From Cycas panzhihuaensis (lineage: Eukaryota; Cycadophyta): DNA of 64,000 nucleotides. Every line of letters starts with the position of its first letter. Within the stretch, counting starts at the first letter, position 1. The stretch is taken from assembly GCA_023213395.1 (NCBI GenBank), contig CM041465.1, positions 54,815,741-54,879,740 of the forward strand, in the 5' to 3' direction. Below the pieces are notes generated by a model, which had not been told where the DNA came from, searched no databases, and saw only the letters and a program-made list of their open reading frames with translations. The translations under genes were made by a program, and so were the position numbers. Shown here piece after piece: positions 1 to 13,069 of the stretch.

Positions 1-85
<85 letters not shown>

Positions 86-90
86 CATAC

Positions 91-140
<50 letters not shown>
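1..140. repeat. (AT)n microsatellite at the window edge
   Basis: An almost pure AT dinucleotide run with scattered AC and GT units, ending in a short GT-rich stretch. It lies where the integrase end of the gypsy-1 relic would be expected, so that relic is either cut here or continues outside the window. Confidence 0.95.
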
Positions 141-524
141 AATAAAAAAGAATGGATGAGGAAGAAGGTAGTTTACTTGGTTAGAGAAGCCTTCTTGTAG
201 TCCCATCAACCAACAATTTAATTAAATATATAAAAACCCACTTTAAGAGGCATCTATACAATATGAAATTACATCAATAAGGGGGCATTGGGTTGGGGAC
301 ATCACCCTAAGTATCATAGGAAACTAACATATATGTAGGTACAAACATTAAAAAATAAAAATATTATTACATCAACAATGGCTATTATGTAGGGTCCAAT
401 CCTTATGGATTTAGACTTTATCAATGTAAAGGGTAAAATAAGGTTAGTCTTGGTTATCATAAGCCAGTTCTTATAACCACGAGGCTTGGGATATGGAAAT
501 GGATTAGATTATGGATTTAAGGGG

Positions 525-1700
525 TAGGTAAGAGAGAGCATCTACAACAACATTACCTTTTCCTTTTTTATAGGAAATGGTAAAGTTAAACACTTATAAG
601 TGATCAACCCACTTTGTTTATTCTTTTGAGAGGATAAGTTGATCTAAAATGTGATGGAGGTTATGATGGTCTATTAGAATGGTAAATTTAGACCCAAGTA
701 CATATTGTTTCTACTTGTCTATAATGCGTATAATAAATTTTATTTATTTATAGTATGTGGATAACTAACATCCATGATCTTTATGTTTTTAGCTTTCAAA
801 CATAATTAGTTAGAATTTCTGCATGAGGATAACTCCTAATCCAACTTCAAAGGCATCACATTCTAGATGGAATAGTTGAGAAAAGTTGGGGGTAACAAGG
901 TCTAGAGTGGTTGACATGTGTATCTTTAGATTATTAAAGGCATCTTTATCACTTAACAACCATTGAAATGAATCTCTATGGAGTAGATTAGTTAATGGGG
1001 TTATGATGGAAGTATAGTTTTTGATAAATCAACAATAAAATATAGTTATCCCAAGAAAAGCATATAATTGGGATAGACTCTATGGGGTGGGCTAAGTAGC
1101 GATGATTGTAATTTTATCAAGGTTGATGAAAACTCCTTATAAGAAGATGATGTGGCCTAAGTATCATAGTTTAGCTTTCTTGAATTCATATTTAGACATG
1201 TTGGCATAGAGTTGGTTTTGGAAGAGGATCTAAAGGGTGAGTTCTAAATTTTGGAGATTTAAAGACACGCTAGAGCTATAGACAAGTATGTTATCAAAGA
1301 AGATAATAATAAAATTTTGAATGTAGGGAGTGAATATCTTATTCATTAAAGCTTGAAAGGTAAGCAAGGCATTATGTGGGCCAAACAACATGACTTAAAA
1401 CTCAAAATGGCCATGATATATTTGAAAGACTATCTTAAGTCTATCTTTAAGAGTAATAAAAAATTGATAATATCCTAATTAAAGATCAAACTTAGAGAAA
1501 ATGGTAGCCCTATGAATTTTATCCAACACATCCCCAATTCATAGGGTTAGAAATTTATTTTTAATGGTAAGTTTATTAATCTCTTAGTAGTTAATATAAA
1601 GTCAAATAAAGACATCTTTTTTCTAAACAATAAGAATGGGGATCACGTAAGGGATTTTGTTGGGCTATATTATTCCCATGTATATGAGCTTATTGGTAAT
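525..1700 (-). pseudogene. Ty3/gypsy reverse transcriptase-RNase H remnant (gypsy-1)
   Basis: Minus-strand translation in shifting frames gives consecutive gypsy RT and RNase H blocks. An FGPHNALLTFQALMNKIF block is followed by FFDNILVYS, the catalytic FDDILVYS box with one Asp changed to Asn (about 1260-1400). Then come YANMSKYEFKKAKL and YLGHII (about 1150-1210), FIKNY and PLTNLL (about 980-1020), the RNase H start with LECDAFEVGLGVILMQ (about 820-870), and a C-terminal KGKGNVVVDALSYLP (about 525-570). Several in-frame stops replace Gln or Trp codons. The domain order and box spacing make the family assignment firm. Enzyme activity is excluded by the stops and the lost catalytic Asp. Confidence 0.85.
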
Positions 1701-2249
1701 ATATTTAATTTTATTTTTTAAATAATATAAATTTTAAATTTCAATAAGGACATAGGCTAATAGGGTTCTGCATGTTTTAAAGTTCAATGATATGATGTAA
1801 ACTATAATTCAGGTGGGGAGGCTACTAGGAAGTGGGGAAAAAACAAAGTTATATTTGATAAGAATGGTATGGATATCTAAGTGAATATCTGTATAGGGAT
1901 GAATATCATTGAGATGTACTATATATTCAACACTATTGTTCAATTGCTTGCTCATTTATTTAGGGGAGATGAGATTATTAGGAGGTGATTGGAGACTATG
2001 AAGTTCATGAGTTTAGCTTAATTGGTCTTTGAATAATATGAAAGAGTTATTAGAGGAATTATTGGTTTTATAGATGAGAGTTTGGAGCCACTAGACTCCA
2101 AGGATAGCATAGATCCTCCTATGGATAGGTCATATAAATTTAAAAGTAGATGGTGGGTGCTAATATGGATATATAATTTTTTTATAGTGCCTACACAATA
2201 AAGGGTATGGTAGCCTAGTAAGGAGTAGGTGAAACCAATTTTTGGTATA

Positions 2250-2634
2250 ATAAAAAAGTTAAATTATCTAGCTAATGAGATATTAAGAGAGTTTAGTAGT
2301 ACACCACATCGATTAAAATAGTGATGGGGGTCTTTCTTAAAGTGTCTTTAACTTGGAGTGGTTTACGATAGGTAGTAGAGGAAATAACAAACAATGATAT
2401 TTCAAGCTTAGGATTGGGAGGAGTTTCCAAGGATAGTTCTTCTTTAGGCTCATTGTCAAAGTCAAAATCCTCTTCAAAAGAAATTGTAGGATTCATGGTG
2501 AACAACATACTTTTTCTTTTTTTTTCATAGACTATACCGTGATCGATAATCCATTTCTTTATGCCTTTAAAGGTTATACACATTTTGATCCTATAGATGG
2601 GTGTATTATCAGATCCTTTATTATGGGATGTCAT
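2250..2634 (-). pseudogene. Gypsy aspartic protease region (gypsy-1)
   Basis: An open stretch of 113 codons on the minus strand contains an acidic segment followed by PKLEISLFVISSTTY and PITILID. This is the usual approach to the retroviral-type aspartic protease active site, where LIDSGST is expected after T-x-L. Here the motif reads LIDVVYY, so the catalytic Asp remains but the Ser-Gly that should follow is lost. It lies between the gag-like region above 2690 and the RT below 1700, as expected for a gypsy gag-pol. It is non-functional. Confidence 0.7.
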
Positions 2635-2689
2635 GGCTCTTTTTAATCAAAATCATGGTTAGTGTAGGTCTATTAACTAGGGATGTTGA

Positions 2690-3000
2690 TGCTATATATA
2701 ATCTCGATGGAAGGTGGATCTGTGATCAATAGTAAACTCAACCTTAACTACTTTTGCCATGGATATGACTTATCTTAAATTGGGTAGTTATGATGTCTTA
2801 AGGAACATTTAGATATCCTCTTTGAGTCAATCCACATATATTTTGATAATTATCTGGTGATTAAGGGCTTGGTTAACTTAGATTTGAAGAGCTTGAAAAT
2901 CATTGATATAAGTTTCCACAGATGATGACTACTTTATATGAGTAAGCTAGCTAAAGAAGGATTGATTCCAAATCTCTTCATATTGTTCAAGGAAAGTCTT
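2690..3000 (-). pseudogene. Gypsy gag (retrotrans_gag-like) remnant (gypsy-1)
   Basis: Minus-strand reading gives an LEQYEEIWNQ-like start, then SVETYINDFQALQ and a D-x-LKEDI segment, broken by stops. This matches the capsid-like retrotrans_gag pattern of gypsy elements, in which a Trp/Tyr-rich segment precedes a short EYINEFQ-type helix. No zinc knuckle was found before the protease region, which may have decayed. The region overlaps an unrelated plus-strand open frame (2938-3249) that has no recognisable domain. Confidence 0.6.
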
Positions 3001-4943
3001 AAAAAATTGATCATATGTTTGGTTAGTCAGGTGCTCCTATTACCACCATTGAAACTAGTGATATGCCTTACCCTCCAAGTGGATGGATGTGAAAGTCAAC
3101 TAGTCATCTTGAAATATGGGATTAAGAGCAAAGTAGGAAGCCAACTAGCAGTGGAGCCTTTGTTAAGTTCTAAATCAAAGACTAGTATGTTGATCTTGTT
3201 ATTAAAGTATTATCGTCAAAGTAGTAGGGGAAGAGAGGTTTTCTATTGAGGTTGTAGGGGAGGAGTCCCACCACATGAATTTATAATAGAGTGGGGTGTG
3301 GAGATAAAATTAGATACTTTAGTGCTTAGATTTACTATTTCATTTATCATCTTTGTAAAGTGAGTTTGGGTGACTAGGTTTGTTATATTAGTCATTATCT
3401 TTACCATGTCATTCTTATGGGTATCCTACATACTAATGAGCTAGGTTTCTCATGTAGAAATATAATATGCTTATATTGATGTCATCATGGGGACAAATAT
3501 GTATTGCTAAAAGATAAAGGGATTTGATAAAGAGGGATCAAGATGATAGAATGGATTAAATAAGTTGGGGAATAGATAGAAAGAACAAGACTAAAGAATT
3601 AAGAGATGATATAAGGGGAAAGAGAAAGGAAAAGGGGAAGTGATAGGGTATGTATGACATGCTTACCTTAAAAGATATAGAATAAATTTATTTAATTGAC
3701 TAAGATGAGTGTGAAGAGCTCATCAAAAGGAGGTAGGTAAGTTTTAAGTAAAAAAATTAGGTTGTGGGGCCTATGGGGTGCCTATAAGCTATTTCTCCTA
3801 AAACGTGATAGTTGAAACTAACTTTGTAGAAAATGGTCAGTGTGATAAATTGATTGAAATAAGATGTATGAATAACTAATGGTGATTTTAAATTGTGAAC
3901 TTTTTCTTTTTTATGCCAAGTCTACTAATGTAAGTTTTATTTAGATCAAAGAAGTGTGTACAAAAGTAACCTTACAAACTAGGTGATGGATCTTATATTT
4001 TATTTTATTTTTTTAAAGTGTAGATATTAGACTTAAAGACTAGACTCTAGACTTAAACAATGGACTCTAGGATAAAGGTTTGGATAGGAAGAAGTTTATA
4101 CCTGCTTTGGTGGTATTGTTATGCCATGACTTGTAGGTTACTTTTATCTTTTGATTTGCACTATTGATGTGATTATTATACTATGATTTATAGCTTGATT
4201 TTGTCTTTAGATTTATATCATTGATGCTTGAGGTATATTTAATGGGGTAAATTTTAATTCTTAGCATCAAAATTAAAACATTATAAAATAGTACTTGATA
4301 TAATAGGTTTTGCTACCAAATTTTAACATAGGTTTACTTGGTTTGTAGGCCCTTTCGTAAACTTCTCTATCAATACTAATGCTTAGCCCAATATCTCAAG
4401 GCACTAATTTTAGAGGAATGCCCATTCTTATAGCCGTGCGAGTTATGTAGAGGTGTTTAAGAAGGGTAGCTTCCTAGTATTAACCACTAACTAGTGTGCT
4501 ACAAATGATAGATAGTCAAGAACTTGCCTATTCTAAGTATGGGAATGGATCCTAAAGGGGTTCTTTTATATACCTGAAGGTACATGGAGAGTTATTTCCA
4601 TAGCTAAGTGTTATCTATATCTTACATAAGTACTGTGATCTACTTCTCTTCATATACTAGTGTATACTTGTGTATGTTTGGTCGAGAATAATAACTCCTT
4701 ATGATATCTATAGACCCTTAGCATAGGGTCTCTACCTAACCACTAAGGTAAATAGATAGGAAGGGCTGTTGTTACTCATTTATAGTGTTATACTAATCAC
4801 ACTTGATTGTAGATTATAACTAAAAAAATTGAAAGTGAAATGAAGGAGAGAGTTGTGGATTTTTTTACCATAAGGAAAATAAATTTCTCCCTAGTTTTCT
4901 AGCTCCTTTTTCACTTATTCATCTTCTTGGTCCTTTGAATGGG

Positions 4944-4955
4944 GCTCTAATACCA
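4944..4955 (-). promoter_or_regulatory. Primer-binding site of gypsy-1
   Basis: The plus-strand string GCTCTAATACCA is the complement of TGGTATTAGAGC, one base from the TGGTATCAGAGC primer-binding site complementary to the 3' end of initiator tRNA-Met. Its orientation matches the minus-strand gypsy-1 coding remnants below it. It places the 5' LTR end at about 4957. Confidence 0.65.
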
Positions 4956-5349
4956 CTTGGAATGGATCTAACTAGTAATCTACATCAATATATAATAAGA
5001 GATCATAAAAGACACAAAATATGTGGCACAAGGATTCTTATTATTACTTTAAATATCAAATGATTACATAAAAGAAACACTTGCAAGTACACCAAAAGGG
5101 ACACTGATATCATAATGGACTCTAGATATAACCTTTCCTTTATAAACATCTAGCCTTGAATATGCAAAAGTAGCTACTTCCCATAGAATCTTATTACTAG
5201 GGTAATTAGCCTTCACTTCCATTGGTAAACTTATTTAGCCTATATAAATATTTTAATAGCTAGTATTAACCTTCATCTGCCTTGCTTATATGCATAGATA
5301 TTCATATTCCACTAAGTATAAGTGGTTATATAACACTTTGTTTATCCTA

Positions 5350-6492
5350 TTTCTCTCCAACTTGCAGGACTTTATCTGCTTGACTCTCTAGAATCAACCT
5401 GCAAAGACCTTGTCCCTTTATCAACTTGGTTGGTTTTACTTAAAGGTCAAATTCTTGGATCTTAATTAATTACTTGGTCCATCTTCCTATTGGTTTTACC
5501 TAATTTAATATTATTTTAATTTAGTATTTGGTCACATAGCTTACATTATGATTATGAATGATATAAGGCTAAAAGCCCTTAATTAATTTAACTAGAGCAT
5601 ATGTTTATGTTTCTATGGTAGTATACTTCAATTGGTAATCTTTTAAAGACCTACTTATAAATCCCATTGCCCTTTCCCTATCATCATTATCCTTTTAGAC
5701 TAATAGAACAACATAAGCACCTTCTAGGATATATGAATATATAATAAAATGTTTCTTAAAATCAAGGCTTACAAGTGTATCAACCTTGGAAATCTAATCC
5801 TTGATTTGATGAATGGCTTCTTTAGCCTCATTGTTCCATTTAAAACTAGCATTCTTATACAAAAGACTATTAATAGGCAAGGTCATCCTCATAAAATTTG
5901 GAATGAATCTTCTCAAGAAAAGTATCTTTCTGAAGAAAGATTAAACCCCTTTTTTATTAATTAATAAGGGTATTTCCTTAATAGCTCTAACTATATTTGG
6001 ATCAATATATGTTCTATATTTTATTATTATCTACCCTAGAAATTTTCCAGTAGTATCTCTATGTATTATTTTCTTAGCATTTAGTGGGATCTCATATTAT
6101 TAATATCTTTAGAACACTAACATCAAATCTTTTATATGATTTGTTCTCTTCTTAAAGAGAATAGTTAAATCCTTTAGATATATAATCATCATCCCTATTA
6201 GTATCCCGAAAGTATAGTTTCTGGTTCTTTGAAATATAGCTCCTATATTAATTAACCTAAATGTTTTTTTTTTTATATGTAAATGTTTTCTTATTTATTG
6301 TAAAGGTTGTATTGTGTTTGTTCTCCTCAACTGCACAAATTTGATTATAACCTAAAAACCTATCTAACAAAGACATAGATTTTAAGCTAGTAACAATTTA
6401 AAGAATTTATTCCATCCTTGATAGTGGGTAATTATCCTTTAAAGAATCTTTATTTATATTTCTAAAATCAACAAAGAGTTAGATATTCCTAT
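5350..6492 (-). pseudogene. Gypsy RT (C-terminal two-thirds) and RNase H remnant (gypsy-2)
   Basis: The minus-strand translation gives VDFRNINK and LKDNYPLS (RT boxes 1-2), IGAIFQR, and IYLKDLTIL where the catalytic YLDDL box should be, with one Asp changed to Lys. IDPNIVRAIKEIP follows. The RNase H segment has ASFKWNNEAKEAI, SLDFKKHFIIYSY and MGFISRSLKDYQLKY, and ends with IQEFDL, KPTKLIKGQGL. This wording is typical of Tat/Athila-type gypsy pol. Frameshifts and TAA/TAG stops are frequent. Confidence 0.8.
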
Positions 6493-6816
6493 TCTTAAAA
6501 TTAAATAATAGCAATGGAGAACCTAAAATAAAAGGATTAACTGCTAATTGATATGAAAATTAATTTCACTCTATTGAAAAAATCTCATACATAATTATTT
6601 ATCATTGAGTTTTTATAATACACTATACATGCACAAATACAACTTCAAAAAGAAATCTAAATGCTATCTAATAGATATGTGATGTGAGAGTTGTAACCTC
6701 TAATGACTCATCACTCACATAATAATAAAATAGACTAAATCTAATATAATATAAAATGTTGAAGGGGATGCTCATAATCTAAAGTTATGAGCTATAAATA
6801 AATATTAATATTAATA
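6493..6816 (-). repeat. 3' LTR of copia-I
   Basis: This copy aligns along its length with 13090-13424. Shared stretches include ATGGAGAACCTAAA, AATTAATTT and CTCATCACTCACATAATAAT. It lacks the long (AT)n expansion present in the 5' LTR. The adjacent plus-strand CTCTCCTTTAAT (6817-6828) is the complement of the purine tract ATTAAAGGAGAG expected just upstream of a 3' LTR. Confidence 0.85.
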
Positions 6817-6829
6817 CTCTCCTTTAATA

Positions 6830-7250
6830 TTTATTTTATTTCTTCTAACACCTAAACCATCCCTAAAAATCTAAAATTTATTACATACTAATGGTTTGAT
6901 GAAGATATTAGCCAAATGTTCTTCCATTTCCATGTATATCTCAACCATACATTTGTGAATCAATACTTGAATAAAGTGATGTTCATCTCAATGTGTTTGG
7001 TGTAAGCATAGAACACATGATTTTTTAGAATCTTCAAAGTGATCTAATTGTCACAATATAAGATAGTTGGTTCTAATTGTGGTAGTTCCATGTTCTCTAA
7101 AATTTATTATAGCTAAATGGCTTTAGTACTACTACACTTATAGTCTTGTACTCTACTTTAGTTGAGGATAAAGTAACATTTAATTATTTTTTATTGTTCC
7201 ATATGATGATAGTTGATCCCAAACTAAAATAGTATCTAGAAATCAACAGT
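6830..7250 (-). pseudogene. Copia RNase H remnant (copia-I)
   Basis: Minus-strand reading recovers the final copia RNase H blocks: NVTLSSTKVEYK (the usual LSSTEAEY), then LYCDN and ILKNHVFYAYTKHIEM, corresponding to the conserved YCDNxSA...NPxFHxRTKHIE blocks. It stops shortly before the polypurine tract and 3' LTR, as expected for the pol end. Several codons are stops. Confidence 0.8.
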
Positions 7251-8350
7251 ATGCTATTTGTATATCCAAACTAATTAAAATATATAAATCCTATCATTTA
7301 AAATTATTATTATGATGGAATTTGAGTCCATATTAAATTGTCCCTTTTAAGTATCTGAGGATTATTTTCATAGGTTTCTAATGGCTCTATTTTAGTGTTG
7401 TCATAAATTTGGATACTATTCCAATTGCAAATAATATATCAAGTCTAGTAATAGTTAAGTATATTAGACTTTTCACTAGTTACTTGTATAATGTTGAATC
7501 AACATCTACTCTATTATTTTTTATTTTTAATTAGAAACCTATTTCTAAAGGGGTAGGCATAGATTTACTATCACCCATTTTGAATTTCTTCAAAATTTTT
7601 GAGGTGTTCTTCACCTACAAGATAAAGGTATCTTCATGTCATTGTTATACTTCCATACTAAGGAAGTAGTGTAAAATTATTAGATCTATAATCTTAAAGA
7701 AATAAATAAGATTTCATTTCTAGCTTGATATCATATTGATATTCTTACTTCTAATTAATAGATCATCAATGTACAACACCACAAATATGATTTTATTATT
7801 TTTTGCTTTGATGTATAGATTTAAGTCAGTTAGAGATCTCTCAAATCCATTCTTCAAAGGTATTAATTAGTCTTTTCATACTAAGTTGTAGGAGCCTATT
7901 TTAGGCCATACAAGGCCTTTTTAAATGGACATACCAAGTTCTCATGACCTTTTTTAATAAAATTAAGTGGTTGATCCATATAGACTTATTCATTTAAATC
8001 CTCATTAGAAAACACCCACATCCATCTAGTATAGTTGCTAATTGAATTGAGTAGCTATCACTATAATGAGATGAATGGTATTTATCTTTGTATTAGGTGT
8101 AAATATCTCTTAGTAGTTGATCCCTTATTGCTACTTGAAATCTTTTATTATAAGTATAGCTTTGTATTTATCTACAAATTCATCTTATTCAAACTTTTTC
8201 TTATAGTTCTATTTGCATTTAACAACATACTTGCCAGTAGGTAATTTAACCAAATCCCATGCATGTTTTTTCCTAACAACTTAGATTTTAGTCTCCATAG
8301 TGTTAATCCACTTCTATTTATTGATTACTTCTTCAATTGTAGACAGTTCA
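7251..8350 (-). pseudogene. Copia reverse transcriptase remnant (copia-I)
   Basis: The segment begins on the minus strand with WINTMETKI and HAWDLVKLPTGK, the entry block of copia RT, near 8330-8240. The catalytic box reads LYIDDLLI around 7760-7780, so both active-site Asp residues survive. The rest is broken by stops and frameshifts. It sits between integrase (above) and RNase H (below), as in all Ty1/copia pols. Confidence 0.8.
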
Positions 8351-8899
8351 TGTACATCCAATACAAGTACCATAAGAGCCATATTCACTTGTTTAGGTGG
8401 TCATATTATTGATCTATTTCCCTCATAATTAGGTAATAGTTTCTTAGCATCCTGTATAGTTTTCATAAACCATTTCAAAAGCTTCTTCTTCAAATATGAT
8501 GGTGAAGAATTAGATAGATTCTATGGGTTTGGATTTGGCTTCTACTCTATTTTTGGCTTTTTCCCAGATTCAACTTTTGGAAACTAAAAGGATTCCCATT
8601 TAACTTATTTACCTATATTAAACAACTCATAATAAGGTTGAATAAGATCATGTAAAGAACTATATTTAGGCAACTCCTCTACCTGGTCCTCGACCTCAAC
8701 TAAACCAACATCTTGATTCTCATATTCCTAAAAAATAATATCACAAGTTATATGAAATTTTTGAATAAACAACTCATATACTCTATATGATTTGCTTTCC
8801 TTAAAGTATTCAACAAGGATGCACTTCATGCTTTTGTCTTCTGACTTTTGTCATTTCTCTTTTGCAATATGCATGCACATATTACATCCAAAGATTCTT

Positions 8900-9860
8900 A
8901 TATTATTTATAGTTGGTTTCCTACCTAACTAATCCTCCTCAAGTGTTGTATTCCTAATAATATTTATAGTTCTCATGTTAATTATAGATGCTACTATGTT
9001 CATAGCTTCTTCTTATAATAAATCTATAACATCCTTGTCTTTCATCATGGCTTTGAATTTTCCAACCAAAGTTTTATTCATTTGCTCAACAACTATATTT
9101 TATTGAGGTATATAGGTAGTAACAAACTACCTTTAAATTTTATGATCCTTATAGAACTTAGTGAATTCATTTGAAGTGTACTCTCCACCATTGCTAATTT
9201 GTAGGACCTTAGTCTTATATATGCTTTCATTCTCTATCAACTACTTAAACTATTTGAAGCAATTAAAGGCTTACAATTTTTTTCCTTAATGGAGAAACTT
9301 ATCCTTGAAAAGTTGTCAATGAAAGTGAGGAAATATCTTACTCCATCTAATTATATGATAGGCATTGATATGTAAACACCTAAGTGAACCAATACTAATT
9401 TTTCTTTTGCTCTCTATACTTTCTTCTTTAAAAATGGTTCTCTACACTACTTACCAAATATATAGGGTTTACATAAATAACCTTTATTATTAATCATAGG
9501 AATACTATGTACCATTTTCAACTTATGCATGAATTAGAGACTGGAGTATTTCAAATGACCTATTCTTTCATGTCATTGATTTTGTTTGGGTGATATAATA
9601 AGGAATGCTCTTTGTATATAAGAATATCCTTGTGGTTTGTATATATTTTCTCTTTAAGTCTTATGGCTAGAACCTTATTTTATTTATATTAAACCATGCA
9701 TTATCCTTGAGTAAATGTTATAGTTATATCTTGATGTTTAATTTCACTAATTGAAATAATATTCACCTTTAGATTTAGTATATATAAGATATTTTCTAAA
9801 TATTATCAATCACCATTTGATAAAGTAAATAGTATCTTTCCAACTCTAACCACCTCTAGC
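8900..9860 (-). pseudogene. Copia integrase remnant (copia-I)
   Basis: Minus-strand reading near 9240-9030 gives VLQISNGGEYTSNEFTKFY, the second catalytic region of copia integrase where LRTDNGGEY is usual, here with Asp changed to Ser. It is followed by VVEQMNKTL, corresponding to the VAERKNRT block that carries the catalytic Glu. Stops are frequent. Sequence between about 8350 and 8900 is the diverged integrase-RT linker, in which I saw no clear block. Confidence 0.7.
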
Positions 9861-10159
9861 TCAGTGTTGTTCCCAATGGTTACTTTTTTATTCATCTCTG
9901 ATATCTTACTAAACCATTCTAACCTTCTAGTCATATGTTTTGATGTATTAAAATCAATGAACCATATATCTTATACATCAGAACCTATTTTATATTATGT
10001 AGTAATAAATAACCCTTTTGTAATGATATCATATGTCTCTTCTACTAAATCTATAACATGACCATAATATCCAAGTGATCATTATTATCATTGCTAATGC
10101 TTTTGTTGTTAGGGTTGATTCTAAGCTATTGAAAATGTTGTTATCACTATCATGCCTAA

Positions 10160-10960
10160 CATTACTTTTTGATGTGATTTAACTTCTCACAATGATAACA
10201 TTTAAGCCAACATTGTCCCTTTGACAATCTTAGGTTACTCTTTTGAATTATAATTTTAGAAGGTGCATTCTTCTTTGGAATATAAGACTTTTTACCTTTT
10301 GATTTAGATGCTAATACTCTAGATGATTCATTGTACATATGCTTCAATATTTACTTAAGTTTTATAAGAAGTGATTTCAAAGAACTAATTATCAGAGTAA
10401 ACATTTTGTCAGATAGAGTCAAAATAGTTGTGAAGTTCTCATATGGGAGTACAACACTCCTTAGCACATAAGTAATAATTTTTGAATCAAGAATAATCTC
10501 CTCAATTGTAAATAGTTAATCCTAAATTGACTTGATATTACATGTGTTCCATTATATTTCTAATTATCCTTAAAGTGTGTAGTTGACTCCATAAGGTTAG
10601 GGCTCTCATGTTGTCTTTATATTCAAAAAAGTTCACGGCTATGTCCCACATCCACTTCAGTGTAATAGCACCCTTAATATTTAAAATGATGCTACTACTA
10701 ATTGACATGCTAAGAAAACCAAATGTTATCCACATTTTTTATTAATATTCAACATTAAAGTTAGCATCAATATTCAATTTATTTTAAAAAATAATGATCT
10801 TTGTAACATCTTTACCTATTATAGAATTATCTACATACTTTTAAAGATTATTTAGATGAAAGAAACTAGACATATGATATTTTTAAATAGTGTAATTTTA
10901 AGGAATTATTAGTTTTTCTATGATTATACCTATTATACTTCCTCCATAATCTATTTTAAG
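10160..10960 (-). pseudogene. Copia gag with CCHC zinc knuckle (copia-I)
   Basis: Two open pieces on the minus strand make up the gag. The N-terminal piece (10735-10538) has GAITLKWMWDIAVNFFEY and LWSQLHTLR, the UBN2-type copia gag pattern in which a Trp-Asp helix precedes a short basic LxxQLxxLR helix. The C-terminal piece (10347-10162) is rich in Lys and Ser and ends in CYHCEKLNHIKK, most of a CX2CX4HX4C nucleic-acid-binding zinc knuckle. The pieces are separated by a frameshift and stops. Confidence 0.8.
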
Positions 10961-10999
10961 TAAAAAATAACTAAACAAGCACAAACATAAAGTAGAAAA

Positions 11000-13069
11000 G
11001 CTATAAAAGTCATTAGTTTACATGAAAGTAGCTAGTATGAGTGATTTTATTGCCTTAATCTTCTTCAAGTAGCTAAAATATGATAAAAAATACAAAAGAC
11101 TAAATTTTCACTAAAATTTTATACTGAGGTACTGTATATGACTATTACTAGATCATAGATCTCTAAAAATCATGTCATGGTTTATTTACTTATCTATAAT
11201 AAATTTCATATTATTTTGTAATGGCCCTAACTCCCAAATTACCATGTGACTAATGGTTGACTAGTAGGGGGCTTCATTTTAGACTTTGAAATTAAACCTA
11301 ATTTAGTTTAATATAGCCTAAACATTAGAAAAATAAAAATAAATTTTAACCAAAGTTCATATATGAATATTATCCAATTAATATTCCTTCAAAATGTATG
11401 AGTGGCCTTGGAACTCAGTACTAAATAAGATTTTCTCAAAAAATAACTCATCTTTTCTGAAAATAACCTTGCTACTATAGTGTTAGCTTATCAACAACTA
11501 GAATAATAGGTTAATGTTAGGGGTTTCATCACACAAACCATCATTGGGCATGTAAAGTTTAATCATCTCCCTTGTTCGTCCAAGTTAGAGCTTGTTTAAC
11601 CTCTTTGAGTATTTTTTCTTATGGATTTTCCTATTTAGAACTCTGTAAATTAATTATATTCCCTACATGATATATCAAATTATGATGGGTGTCTTAGTTA
11701 TACGAATTTCACTTATATTTAGCATCCTCTATGCCCTTTGCTGCATTTGTAAGAAACTATGTGCCTCCTTTAAGTATTTATGACCATTAAGATACCTTGT
11801 TCTACCTCTATATAATTTGATATTACATATGTAGGCTTGAAGAGTGCATTAGGCATGTTTCTATGGCATCCTTTTATTTACATCTTCTTCCATGGGTATT
11901 TATCCATGCAATATCTATTCTCAATGTCTATGTATCAATGGATGGTTGTTTTCTTTATGGATGCATTTATAACTCTTCAACAATGATTGATCATATGATT
12001 AATGAGTAAGCTAAGCTTTGTAACACAAAATGCATTAAGAAATTTCATACATAGGTTGCATATTGATATGTAGGCCACAATTTTTTTTTTCTTTTTTAAT
12101 TTTCTAAAATTTAATAAATTTAATATATGTGATATAGAATATCCATAAAAGTATTTCCTTTTTAGTCAACCATCATTTTCAAATATTCTATATATATATA
12201 TATATATATATCTGTGTGTTTTATTTTATTAGTTAATATTCTCTTTTATTTCTTTTGGATTGTTATTCAGTAGAGCATAATATCACACTTTTCTTTTAGT
12301 GCTCAATCCCTTTTCAACCATTTATTTATGATGTATCAATATTTTTTTTATCACTCTAATTTTCCAATGGCTTAATATTATCTCCATATAACCCTTTTTC
12401 TTTTTTTAATTAGAGGTCTTTCATTCATAGGTCCTTCTAGTACTTTTTATCACTACTCGAGGTGCTATATTTAATAGAGGTACATTTTATGTCTACTTTT
12501 GTTTACATGTGTGATATTCAAAGTCTATTTACATGTCTATATGTCACTTATCTAGCTTGCATATTACTTTTCAAGCATGTATATCATTGTCCAAGAGAAT
12601 ATGAAATGTAGCTCAATAAATTGAGCTAATTTATTGTATTAAATATGACTATAAATAGCCTGCATACTAGTGATTAATATATGCATGTAAGTAAATAAAA
12701 ATGCATTGCATGTCATATCATTTTGTAGCTTGATTTTATGTTTATAATGAAGAAAAATGAATGTAAAAAATCACTTTAAAGGTATAAATAGGTATGTATA
12801 ACCTATGACAATTATTTCATGTAATCAATGAACATACATTTGCAGCTTATTGATGGCCACTCCTCCTTAAAGATTATACTAGTTTTATTTACTTGATAGT
12901 ACTTAGACACCTATGTTTGAAAACTAATGTTATAAGGGAGCACCTTTGTATGAACACCTATAAATCTATCTTAAAAACATCCTGTAACATGTATTTAAAA
13001 TCTGTTTAAAATATTAAATTTATCAACCTAATGGACAATAATACTACATGTTATAAATTCTTAAAATAA
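11000..13069 (-). other. 2 kb leader of copia-I with no recognisable gene
   Basis: Between the gag start and the PBS lie about 2 kb of AT-rich sequence. Copia leaders are usually a few hundred bases at most. I see T runs, an (AT)n tract at 12189-12211 and an inverted repeat AGCTCAATAAATTGAGCT at about 12610, but no open frame or second pair of LTRs. It could be a captured or inserted segment too decayed to recognise. Confidence 0.5.

Larger units (their letters stand above)
400..4957 (-). mobile_element. Ty3/gypsy LTR retrotransposon relic (gypsy-1)
   Basis: Read on the minus strand, the order is PBS (4944-4955), long leader, gag-like region (about 3000-2690), protease region (about 2634-2250), reverse transcriptase (about 1700-1150) and RNase H (about 1000-525). 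This is the gag-PR-RT-RH order of Ty3/gypsy. Every domain has stops and frameshifts, so the copy is dead. No integrase is visible below 525. The 5' LTR should lie just above 4957 and probably runs to about 5340, but I could not fix its start and found no second LTR. Bases 140-400 and 3000-4940 hold no recognisable coding sequence beyond decayed leader. Confidence 0.8.

Noticed and set aside
2938-3249. 103-codon plus-strand open frame
   Set aside because: It is opposite the gypsy-1 gag remnant, which has family-level support on the minus strand. The plus-strand protein shows no known motif.
12598-12640. Inverted repeat AGCTCAATAAATTGAGCT as a possible terminator or MITE end
   Set aside because: An isolated 18-base palindrome in AT-rich DNA with no flanking duplication or partner. 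It could be chance.
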